Source of the DNA: Dasyornis broadbenti
Lineage: Eukaryota; Chordata; Aves; Passeriformes; Dasyornithidae
Length of the DNA: 64,000 bases
Assembly (NCBI GenBank): GCA_013397935.1
Contig: VZRN01005010.1
Location: 2,883,197 to 2,947,196, forward strand
Reading direction: 5' to 3'
Under the pieces are notes generated by a model, which was not told the origin of the DNA, did no database searches, and saw only the letters and a list, made by a program, of their open reading frames with translations. This document shows, one piece after another, positions 26,459 to 36,210 of the stretch. Position 1 is the first letter of the stretch; each line of letters starts with the position of its first letter. Both the position numbers and the translations under genes were made by a program.

Positions 26459-26464
26459 TTTATT
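26459..26464 (-). terminator. AATAAA poly(A) signal within the LTR
   Basis: The plus strand TTTATT gives AATAAA on the minus strand, placed downstream of the TATA-like box and upstream of the short U5. This is the typical arrangement of a retroviral LTR R region. Confidence 0.5.
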
Positions 26465-26535
26465 CAGGGCGCAGTTACACAGAAGCAACCCGAGCTGCTG
26501 CCTCCGAGGAGGGTCCCCGTCAAAGGAACCGCGGG

Positions 26536-26542
26536 CTTTTAT
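26536..26542 (-). promoter_or_regulatory. TATA-like box within the LTR
   Basis: The minus strand reads GGGGATAAAAGCCC here. It lies about 75 bp upstream of the AATAAA signal on the same strand, as expected for the U3/R junction of a compact LTR. Function in the present genome is unknown. Confidence 0.45.
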
Positions 26543-26733
26543 CCCCTCACAATCTACCTGCTCACAAGGCTCGCTCTTCCTCCCGAGTCTCTGAGTGTCC
26601 ATTCAGCGGCTGTGCCACCCGTCTTTGTGCCCTTTGTTAAGCAGAGGAGGCAGTTCAAGGCCTCTTGTCTTTCTGGGCTCCCACCCAGATCTCAATGTGC
26701 GTCTCAAACTGCAGCTTGCAAACCGGGCTACCT

Positions 26734-26766
26734 GCACCAGCTGTGCTCCTCAGCACCAGCTGTGCT
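26734..26766. repeat. Duplicated 14-mer with E-box in LTR U3
   Basis: GCACCAGCTGTGCT occurs at 26734-26747 and again at 26753-26766, with a 19 bp period. Each copy contains a CAGCTG E-box. Short direct repeats in U3 are often enhancer elements in retroviral LTRs; that role here is inferred. Confidence 0.6.
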
Positions 26767-26919
26767 GCAGGTTTCTAGACTTGAGCAGAGGGGGTGGGAC
26801 TAGAGAAAAATCCAAATGTTTCCGCATAAGATATTGCTCCTGCGAGCTTTTTTCCAGCCTGGGCACCCCTGGCAAGGGCTTCAGCTGCTGCTGTGTCAGG
26901 CAGGGTTTCAGGAGACACA

Positions 26920-26925
26920 TAACAA
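26920..26925. repeat. Possible target-site duplication, right copy
   Basis: TAACAA follows the terminal CA of the proposed LTR (plus orientation) and matches TAACAC at 26376-26381 at five of six positions. Confidence 0.3.
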
Positions 26926-29160
26926 CGTGCCTTGCCCAAGGTAATCGAGTTGTTCAGTGACTGACAGAAGATGCTGTTGCTTTGAGAGCATGTTTGGTTT
27001 CTTTTGCTGCAGGGATTTCTACGTTGTGATCCATCCCCTGGTGGGGACAAAAGCCTTGTGTGATGCTCAGCACTCTGGGGTCCTAACTCCCACAGGGCCC
27101 TCAGGAGCTCTGGTGAATATTAATAATTACAGACACTTTTATGATATTTGTCCCCACACATGCATCATCGCTCTCCTTCTTTGGCTGCTGTAGGAAGAAC
27201 CTCAGCTTCTCCACCTCTAGCTCCCATATGCCAGGACTCTGAAAGTTCAGAAGGCTCCTTCCAGCTGTGAGTAAGGATGAGACTGGGCTGAACGTGCCTT
27301 TCCATGCAGCCAGAGGTCTGTAGGGAGAGTTTTCCAAAGGAAGGATGTCTATTTATAAGGATCTGGAGTACACTTCCGTTTCAAAACAGTAATTCCAGAC
27401 TTACTGGTCAGGTTGCAGTGCTATCTGGGGCCTGCTGAAGTCTTTTGGTAACCAGCTGATCTACTCCGAGAGACTGGGATTTAACCCTGGAGACATTTGT
27501 GATTATTTCTCCAACTGTGTTTCTAGGAGAGAGGAGTAACTGTGATATGGGGAGCCTATTGCAATTCCTTTGGCTGGCAGCAAAGGAAAAAAGGATGGAT
27601 TCAGTTTCTACAGACCTCTGGCAAAGTATTGCCCTGGTCTGTTGCCCAGAAAACTGGCTATTTTTGAATAATAAGTTGTACTTTCGGAGCAGAGATTCAT
27701 GATTAAATGAGACCCTGGCTGTTTCTCTCTCACTGCCTCCCTTCTCCCACGCACACGGCAGGTTGATGTCAAGTCCAGCAGCTCCATAGAGGTGGAGCCA
27801 GGATTTGGCTGCATGGAGGGAGCCCCCACCAAATGCCTGTTAACCCTGTGGTATGGGGCTGCTCTCCTCTGCTCACTGCACCCTTGGGGAGGTGCTTCAG
27901 CTCATTGGTCCCTATTGCTGTCATTGCCAGGCACTTTTATTCACTGCCTGCACCTATAAGTTGCTTTCTAGATTTCTGTAAGTTGTTTTCTATTGTGAAG
28001 TGGGTGTCCCATAGTCCCGGGGACCCACAGATGATCTTTGATCCATCTGGAAGACCAGAGTCTTACTGCTGTTCCTTGTTCTGGGGTTTCTGTGCCTCCA
28101 GGCTATAAGCCTTGAAACCTCGCAGCAGCAGGACTCCAGCATTTTCAAGAACAGCTGACTGTTTCACACATTACTTTGCCGACTATAATTTGCTCAGTTT
28201 TATGGTGTGGCTCCAAGACTGTTCAGACGCCACTGGTTTCTCCTCATACTCTCCCTTCTCTCTGCCAGTGGTCCCACCCTTCTTAGTTGCCACTGCCCTG
28301 CAGCTTTTGGGAGCAGGATATCCTTGCTCACGCCACCTTCTGCTATTTTTCAGGTGGCTTTCCCCCAGATATTCCCTTTTTATATCTTGGCTGCTCTTCC
28401 CTCCCCTGCACTTCATCTCTCCATACTGGAGAGTCATCTGCATGCAGAGGAGCTTCTACAGGCTGGGTCCAAACTGTGTCAGTGAATGCACTGAGGCAAT
28501 TTTCCCATGTAATAAGTACACCTCACGTGATGCTTAAATCAGATTAGAATTGTGCCCAAGGTGTGCTTTTAATAAACACGAGAAGAAAATCCTATTCCAT
28601 CCTAACGCCTTCCCCTCTGGTTATAAAGTATTTCTTTTAAGTTTGTCTTTCAAGACAGCTTAAAAACGGTCTTTTGGCCTGCTGATTCCCTTTCATCAAG
28701 GTGCAAGAAAACCACTCTGGTCCTTTCAATCCTGGTGAGCCTCAGTGTGCATATGCAGTTGTAAATAAGGAATTTTTGGTTGTTTGGTTTGTTGTTTTGT
28801 TTTTTTTAATTTAATCTGACTTCAGCATCCTATAGTTAAATTCAGCCACAATGCAAAGCAAGCCAGATTATTATTTAATTTCTTGGATTAACTCTGCCAT
28901 GGGAATAGTACACAATTTTCTGTTAGTATCAGCTGCTTGGTACCCCTGGAAGTGTAAAACAGGTATGTGGTACAATAAATGTGGCAATAAGTGTCTAAAA
29001 GACCTCCAGCTGAGAACTTTTATCAGATATCTATCTGTTTTGCCTTATTTTCTTACATGTTAAAACTCATCTGTTGTAAACTACCTTAATTCTATCTGGC
29101 TCATGGCAAGGATTAAAAGAAACATTCTCCTTTGTTTCTTACCTACACAAAGGAGGAGTT
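26926..29160. other. Single-copy noncoding DNA, no gene seen
   Basis: Several overlapping short frames (up to 141 codons at 28112-28537) are rich in Ser, Cys, Pro and Leu and lack recognisable domains. T/G-tract variant at 28776-28808. Confidence 0.6.
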
Positions 29161-31248
29161 TCAAAGCCTCGGCCATGCTGGGCATCCCTGTGTGTTGGGT
29201 CCACCTGGGGGGCTTGGGGGGAAGGCAGAGAGTGCACCCCAGGGAGAGCGGGGCAGGGGTAACTCACTGACCGGGCTGGCAATAGGGCAGTGGGAGCACT
29301 GAGTCACAGCCCCACATCCTCTGCCTCCCAGTCAAAAGCACCTCCCTCCCCATCTTTGTAACATGAACACAGGTTTTATTCGGATCCCTCAGATCAGAAT
29401 AAAACCCTCATGGTGGAACAGCAGTCCAGCCTCAGAGGGAATGTGATGTGCATTATTTATGCATTTCTTACTTGCTATATTCCTTAGATGATTTTTCAAT
29501 GAAATACTTCTAGTTTCAATGTGCAGCTGACAAAACAGAGGGGGACTTTGCTGAGAAGAAGCCTTTGCTATAGGAGCAAAGCCCACGCTTGCTACAGCCT
29601 CAGATTAAACACATTTGGTTTTGTGTGCTGGCCTATGGAGAGTGGCTTTGGGAGGTGATTCTGGTGGCCCTAGACTGGAGGAAGATGGGATGCCACAGGA
29701 AGCACCACCATGCCTGCAAGAGGATTTGGACAGCAGGCAGCAGGTCCTTCACCTTCCTGGCCTAGCCCTGCAAGGCAGGGTAGGACTGGGACTCTGTCCT
29801 CTCTCCAGAGGAGTTTTGTTGGTGCCAGCATACCCAGGTACCTGGGACGAGCATGCCAGCCCCCTGACAGCCCAGCTGACTTCTGTAAAGACCAGGAAGA
29901 GGGGGATGTTTGGTAAGCCACCCCATCTCCTTCCTTTATCCTCTTACTGAGTACTCTCAGTACTTATCTTCCAAAATGTGCCACAGTGTTGAACATTTTA
30001 TTTCTCCATTATTTTTGTGTGTAGCCAAAAGAGAAATGTGTGGTTTGTGGAATCTGATGTTCAGGGAAAGAGGATTTGGAATCAATAGGAGCTTAAAAGA
30101 TACTTTTCCAATAGTGAAGTGCTGAGGATGACTAGGGGCACCCCATGAAGCTGCCCCATGGTGGCACTGACACTTCTGAGCCCACACATCACCACAACTC
30201 TGAACAAGAGAGAGCCTCCACAGCTCCTTCTCCTCCCCTTCCCCACGCTGTTTTCTCACTCCTGTGCCCCAGCCCTGGCTGCAAGAGACCCTCTATAACC
30301 CCACACCCCCGGCACGCTGGTGGGCTGCCCAGGCAGGCTCTCCTCTGCTAAGCTGGGGGAAGAAGGGAGCACCTTTGGAGTTCCTTTCATGTTGCCGTGA
30401 AGTAAGGTTTAGGTGGGATACATGCAGTAGTGTAATGCAGGCAAGGAAAACACTGAATGAGCTCAGGGGAAAGCCCACGCATGATGGGAAGGCAGAAGGG
30501 AAGGGAGGGGGGTTGAGTTTGGGGCAGATGCTCACGCTAAGGACTTCTTGGCTATTTTTATGCTTAAATTCCTATACTTAAAAATGACTCAGTTGTTCTT
30601 CCTCATATGATATAATGGGCCCCATGAGAAATTTCCTAGGTTAAAAAAACCTTGTGCTTGCATAACATCACTTCTTCAATATGTACTTCTCCCCAGTGAG
30701 CATCTGGGGGAGCAGAAAGGTTAAATGCCATAACTGCCAAAGGACTTGCCCTGATCCAGGAGCCCAAAGAAAACAGACTTACTTGTGTGAAGTCCCACTG
30801 GAGCACTGCTCAAGATGACACAGAAAAGCAGAGGCTGACTCTGTGTTTTACAGTGCTAAAAGCAGGGGTTGGCTCATGTGGGAAGCAGGGCGTGCTTTGA
30901 CACATGTTAGACACTCTTACACTGGAGGAGAGCCTCATCCAGGGAAGTCTTTGGGGATTTAATGCACTGGAGTGCACAGCCACTTGTGGGACTAGGTTGG
31001 GTTGTACATGGCACAGTATCCTGTGCCATGATTCTGGATGCCATGAGAAGCCTCGTCTTGAGCTTCCTGTCTGGACCACCAAATGTATTTTTCCACTGAA
31101 ATACCATCAAATAGAGACTGCCTGTCTGCACGGAGCAGTGACAACGATCTGTTTCTTTCTTCTGTGGATGGAGACAAGGCCCTTCCCTGTAGTAAATGAA
31201 ATGGGAATTACAAAGTAACTGCAGGCCTAAGCAGGAATGTTTTGTTCA
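29161..31248. other. GC-richer noncoding DNA with G-tracts
   Basis: Locally GC-rich at 29190-29340 and 29640-29900, with G6-CTT-G6 and later G3/G4 runs (29206-29257). Overlapping frames up to 111 codons on both strands reflect low stop-codon frequency. No promoter or exon convincingly visible. Confidence 0.55.
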
Positions 31249-31292
31249 AGAGAAAAAAAAAAAAGAAAAAAGAAAAAAAAAAAAGAAAAAAG
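31249..31292 (+). repeat. (GAAAAAA)n A-rich low-complexity tract
   Basis: Runs of 6 to 12 A separated by single G, about 44 bp. A purine-only tract on the plus strand, with no retroposon body recognised upstream. Confidence 0.93.
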
Positions 31293-32139
31293 CACTAAAA
31301 GGGATAGTCAGGGCTGGCAAAATTGCAGTGTGGGAAGAATGGGAGACAGAATTCAAAGAGCTTTTGGTTCATTAGCAGGCAAACATGCTGTGACAGCTCA
31401 TTGTGAAACAAATTTTTTTCTCCATATGAAAATGCAGGTGTTTATTTAAAACAAAGGCTGAGGCTGAAATTTCTTTCTGTGGCTGGCTGCCTGGGTGTAT
31501 GTGGCGTCCTTGGTAATCAGTGCTTTACCTGTTCACTCAGGAGCAGGTAAATCTAATGCCCAATAACTAACTAAATAAATACATTATCACTCTATGTTTG
31601 TGCCATGTATAGCGTGATGGGCACCTTGGGCTTCTAGGAACTACTGCAGCATAAGTTATAACAGGAGGATCTGTATCTTGCTGTGAGCAAGCCTGGTTGG
31701 TTTTAAATTAGTTTTTTTTTATGGGTGGGTCATATTTTATTTTTATATATATGATTTTGAGAACCTTTGATTCCCCAGCTCAAACTGTGCATCTTTTCAT
31801 TGCTTTTCTCTGCAAAGAGTTGATGTATTTCCAGTACTCAGTTACTCCCAAAATGAAGTGCATTATTTCTAGGCATGGTTTTACCCAAATTCCATTATGA
31901 AGATACCCAGCTGCTGCTTCATAGCCTTGCAACCCAGGCTCTAGTTATTGTGTAAAGAAACACAAAGATCATTTTCTGCAGCATTGTGGAAACTGAATGG
32001 GAATGCTGAAGGCAGGATAGACATCAAGATTTCTTTTACATGCCTAAACCAACAAATAGTGCAGGTTGGTTTGTTTACCAACAGCTCAAGAACAAAATTA
32101 ATTGAAATCTGTAATTTTTTTTTAAACTGAAAGTGTTCC
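31293..32139. other. AT-rich single-copy noncoding DNA
   Basis: Short T runs near 31711 and an ATATATAT stretch near 31745. Nothing gene-like recognised. Confidence 0.6.
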
Positions 32140-32740
32140 TGTGGATTATCCTGATTTTATAGGATTGAAAAGAGAAAATATTTAGATGAAGAATTCATTT
32201 TTATTTACTTGGATTGCATCAATACATTTTTTTCTGGTTTTTATAATTTCTGTTGATCTGACAGGGATTTATTTAAATTTATATATCACTATTTTATCAT
32301 GATTTACCTGTCAAATCTCTTTGAAATTGATAGCTTTGGCTATAAAAATTAATTCTGGAGTGTTCATTTTGCAAAATATTTTCATCCTTTTGCCCCATTT
32401 TAACAGGTGTAAAGAGTCAAAATATCAGTATTTTCTGTGAAGTTGAACTGTGCCTTTTCTGACCTCTCATATTCCAGGCCCATTATGTAAAGCCCTTAGA
32501 AACATTTTGAAGTTCACCTCAGGTTATTGGGGATTTATGCATATGTTTAATTACTTTGTTGCAGAGACATAAATAGAAATTAATACCTTCACACTGTGCC
32601 AAAAATGCTTCTGTGGCCCCTCTTTAAGCCCATATATTATTATAGTGAGTATAATTTACAAAATTATTACAACTGTCCATTAATTATTTTCTTGGCACTG
32701 AGAGCAGCCCCATAAACACTGGTCCTTTCTCAAATGTTAT
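32140..32740. promoter_or_regulatory. Candidate conserved noncoding element, homeodomain/POU-rich
   Basis: An AT-rich, non-repetitive stretch contains ATGCATAT (32537-32544) next to TAATTA (32548-32553) and ATTAATTA (32679-32686), with mixed-complexity sequence between. This texture resembles deeply conserved vertebrate enhancers rather than decayed repeat. No ORF of note overlaps. Only alignment to other birds and mammals could confirm it. Confidence 0.3.
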
Positions 32741-32750
32741 TCAGTGCTCC

Positions 32751-32815
32751 ATACATATACATACATACATGTGCCTATATTTATATGTATAAATATGTAC
32801 ATATCTGTGAATACA
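32751..32815. repeat. (ATAC)n and AT-rich degenerate repeat
   Basis: ATACATATACATACATACAT at 32751-32770 is a short ATAC repeat. It is followed by TATATTTATATGTATAAATATGTACATAT, a degenerate alternation of purines and pyrimidines. Confidence 0.8.
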
Positions 32816-35079
32816 TTTAACTGGTGAATTTGAAGGCATTTTCTTGAACAGGCTTCCAATTGTTATAAGAAACATGTTCATAAGTGTCTTTTTATGGTAG
32901 ACTTAGGATCCATTGAACGAATATATTCACATTCAAATGGAGATCAATAGTATGACCTTAAATACAGAATGCATACTTATAAATTGGTAGGTTTAATCCT
33001 TAGAAAAAGGTCTAACATAGGTTCACTGAAAATTCAAGATCGTGTTTGAGCATTAAAAAGACTTGAGACCTGCCATGTGGAAAAGTGTGATGCCTGAAAA
33101 GCTACAATCTGATTTAATTGGTTAGATTTGCCGTTGCAAGTATTGTAATAAAAATAATATGTCAGAATTTAAAAAAAAATTAATTATGATAGTCACCAGA
33201 AATATTTTAAAATTGCATACTGGAAATGAGACAAAGTTTCAGTTTTGATTTATAAGAAGTTGTTAATCTGTGAACAGCAAAAGTAAATGGTATGACCTAA
33301 TTAACTTTGCATACATAGATGTAGCCCATTTTGTGGAGGTCATTCAGCAAGAAAATGCAATTGTTATTACTTTGCTAGGAAAGAAGAATGTTCTGTTTAC
33401 AAATATGTCTACTGAATTAGATATTTTCACACTGTTTGAGATTGCTACACTGATTTACAAGGATCCAAACTTGAAGCTGACAATAGGGTTTTGCTATGGT
33501 TTTTTTTTTTTTTTTAATTCAGGCTCTTCTTTGCGCCACCCCATTGAACCAATGAGTAAAATCATGCCCAGCCTCCAGGAAAGTACTCATATATGTTCAT
33601 TGAGGATAATGGGGCTTCTGAAAAGTTCAAAGTTATATTAAAGGTGCACATGTACTTTCAACTGTATTACTGACTTCAGGCCATACTTATAAAGGAAACA
33701 GAATGTCAGGATAACCGCAACATAATGAATTAAAACCTTGTGCATGAATCTGAGGGGTCATGTCAGGTGGCCTAAATCTCCCCACCAACCCCTCAGCCTA
33801 ATGTTTTTGGCTATTGCCTGACTGTTGGCCTGCAGGACCAAATATTGCGATTATTACTGGCCAGCTCCTGCAGACATGTAACACATGATGGGCCAAGCTA
33901 CTAGTGCTAGTGCTTAGAAAGCTCCCACAAATTTTTTCCTTCTTCACACTCTCTTTTAAATCCTTCAAAGTTTTTTGATCGTTATTTAGAATTTTCATTT
34001 AAGGAAGACACAAGATATTGGACTGAACCAGGAGGATTTGGTAACTCTGTCTTACATTGCTCATTTTTGCATTGCAGCACTGAAACATGAGATCTCAAGT
34101 ACTCACCACAGTAAAAATGTCAAAGCTTCTCAGTGGTGACTGGAGAAAGTTACGTCTACATGACACTAATGGGCCCAAAGAATGAACTTTCTGCTTATAC
34201 TCTTGACTGATTTGATCAGGCTCAATCCCTTCTGACTTGAATGAGAACCAGCTGATAGTTTGTCCTGGTGTGCTGACAAAACTGCTTCCAGTTCTGGAGG
34301 AAACCAAGACATTTAATACTGAGAGTGCCACACACCATACAGAGGCTTGCAGGATAATTTCTAATTTTAATTCAGCTTCTCTGGATTCTGATGAGAATCC
34401 AACTTTTGTTTAATTTTCTGCAATCAAGCTGGAAGCTCTCCTGGCTTCACAGATTTCAAAAATATTGTTCTCTCAGGGTGGTTGCAAGCAGCTTCCAGAC
34501 TCCCAGTTCCTGAGGCAGAGCAGTTGAATGAGTGAGTCTCGGGGCCAGGAGCACTCAGGTGTGAGCAGCTCTGGCAGCAGGATGGGGATGTGACTACAGA
34601 CCAGATGCACGTGTGAGCTGCTATGAGGCCAAGGGATTCCAGTCCTAAAGACCACTGGTCTCGAGCAAACTCTCCCAGGACCCATGTGTGGCCCAAAGTG
34701 TTGGATTTGGTAAAAATTTGGTGAAAACAAAGTGTTTGTTTAAAAGCAGTGTTTTTTCCAAGGAAACTTTTGTTTCCTTGTAAGCCATCCAAATTGTGCC
34801 ACCAAAAAAGTCTGTTTATGCCTTGATTTATTACAAATTCTTGGAACACACATCAAAAGTCTTTATGGATGGAGCTACCATTTACTTTGAGGAGAATCTG
34901 TGTTGTATAACTGATTATATAATGAAATGTAATTACTTTTCGCAAAGTATACACAACAAAATCTCAGCATTTTTTGCCTATCAGTAGATCTTGGTTATTA
35001 GAGTTTGTATATTAACTTTCATCCTTGCCAAACACAATGTGACCAGGCCAGATGTTTTCATACCTACCCCTACTTGAAG
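32816..35079. other. AT-rich single-copy noncoding DNA
   Basis: The longest frames are 123 codons (33270-33641, plus) and 141 codons (34424-34849, minus), neither with a recognised domain. T run at 33500-33515. Confidence 0.6.
34759..34780. repeat. 9 bp perfect inverted repeat, TTTT loop
   Basis: CAAGGAAAC and GTTTCCTTG flank TTTT. Small hairpin; likely incidental. Confidence 0.9.
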
Positions 35080-35115
35080 AATATATAATACATAATATAT
35101 AATATATATAATAGC
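35080..35115. repeat. AT-rich (TATAATA)n low-complexity tract
   Basis: ATATATAATACATAATATATAATAT and continuing ATATAATAG form a nearly pure A/T tract of about 36 bp with TATAA-like units. This is low-complexity sequence rather than a promoter, as no transcript signal follows. Confidence 0.85.
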
Positions 35116-35500
35116 ACAATTCCAAGTCTGTTCTCTGCATAGTGAAAATCAGGAAACAGGAGCATGAAAATATTTTTTTTTTCTTCTCTCATGTTTCTCC
35201 ACATGAATCCAGACATATATGAATTCTTTTATGCCTTTTCAGCTGGAATGAACTATAAGAAGCAGTATGGAGTAACAGTAATGTTGAGACTGAAAAACAT
35301 TTCTGTCTCTCTTCCCACCACACCACTCCTCTTCCCCATGATATGGAAAAGTTAGATGTATGACACAGAATCTTTGTAGTTCTGCTTTGAAAAATGTATT
35401 AGTAACAATAATTCCATCTTTGTCAACAAGATTTACCCTCTGACCTATTAAGTTCATGCTTGGATTGCTCTGATAATAAATATCTATTTCTCTTTTGCAG

Positions 35501-35738
35501 GCTTGTCTGTTCAGGAAGAGACTAGAGGTTTGGTCTACAAAATGTGATCCTTTGGGTGATTGTGCACCACCTGGGGAAGGAGCAATGTTCCAGAGCAGGA
35601 CCACGTCATTCTCCCAAGCTTCTGCTTGGACTGACAGGCCCGGGTCTATCCAGTGTTTTCCTCCTTTGTGCCAAGTGCTTGCAGATTCTGCCACATTCAA
35701 GCTGTAAACTCTGTCAGTGGAGAGGCAGCTCATCCCAG
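35501..35738 (+). other. Candidate exon bounded by splice sites (238 bp)
   Basis: A pyrimidine-rich acceptor, TATTTCTCTTTTGCAG, ends at 35500, and a donor, CCCAG|GTAAGA, starts at 35739. One frame is open from the acceptor to a TAA at 35705-35707, encoding about 68 residues starting ACLFRKRLEV and ending SATFKL. The other two frames have early stops. The segment cannot be an internal coding exon unless the frame ends here, so a terminal coding exon with a spliced 3' UTR or a lncRNA exon are the options. No protein family is recognised. A chance pairing of splice-like motifs is quite possible. Confidence 0.25.
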
Positions 35739-35924
35739 GTAAGAGCTGGGCTCTTGGGACCACAGACAAGTGACTTGGCTTATTGTTTTAAGGAATAATT
35801 TACAGTTCAGCTTCCTAATCTGGTCTGAGCCCACACTGTTGAAGGCCAGCTTTGGAAACACAGGAGGTGGCTGCCTGAATATTATTTCATTGGCCTGAAA
35901 GAAACATCTGACTAAATGTGTGGT

Positions 35925-36210
35925 GAGAGTTCAGCTTCTTTAAACGACACCGTTTGAATCGGTCTGTGCAAACTTCGCCCAAAGTTTGTTTGAAGGTAAC
36001 TGGTATGTCACGCAAAGTGAGTATGCTGGAATGCAATAATGCAGGCAGAAGCTGGGGAGGCATGTTTATATTTGGAAGGCTGCAAAAACCAGACAGAGAG
36101 CAGACGCTCTGAGAGAGATTTCATTATAAAGCTGGTGAACAAGGAGTGAACAACACCACGTTGCTCAGACAGCCACTCAGGGCTTTCACTGATATTCATT
36201 ATTCACTCCT
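35925..36210. promoter_or_regulatory. Candidate conserved noncoding element
   Basis: Complex single-copy sequence beginning with two CpG-containing hairpins. It continues through GGAATG and ATGTTTATATTTGG (a FOX-like motif near 36062) and a purine-rich stretch. It lies about 200 bp after a splice-bounded candidate exon (35501-35738). Inference from texture. Confidence 0.25.
35942..35988. repeat. Two adjacent small hairpins with CpGs
   Basis: AAACG-ACAC-CGTTT (35942-35955) and CAAACTT-CGCCCA-AAGTTTG (35969-35988) are perfect short inverted repeats 13 bp apart. They hold several CpG dinucleotides in a CpG-poor neighbourhood. They sit at the start of a block resembling a conserved noncoding element. 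Confidence 0.85.

Larger units (their letters stand above)
26382..26919 (-). mobile_element. Solo LTR of an endogenous retrovirus (minus strand)
   Basis: Read on the minus strand, the segment has the order of signals of a retroviral LTR. There is a U3 region with a repeated 14-mer carrying CAGCTG E-boxes. A TATA-like GGGGATAAAAG follows (plus 26536-26542 carries its complement). About 80 bp downstream is an AATAAA poly(A) signal (plus 26459-26464), then a short GC-containing U5. CpG and GC content stand out from the surroundings. The proposed ends give TGTG at the 5' side and GACA at the 3' side on the minus strand. They are flanked by similar hexamers, TAACAC (26376-26381) and TAACAA (26920-26925), which may be a target-site duplication with one difference. 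No internal gag, pol or env sequence is adjacent, so this looks like a solo LTR left by recombination. The family is not identified, and the exact ends are inference. Confidence 0.6.

Noticed and set aside
26306..26803. 165-codon plus-strand frame across the LTR
   Set aside because: It is antisense to the LTR and results from its GC-rich, stop-poor composition.
35080..35115. TATA-rich tract as a promoter
   Set aside because: Simple A/T low-complexity repeat without CpG, initiator or downstream transcript signal.
35239..35769. Longest open frame of the window, 176 codons on the minus strand
   Set aside because: No recognisable domain. This length is expected by chance in six frames of 64 kb, and it overlaps a plus-strand splice-bounded segment and a cluster of unrelated frames.
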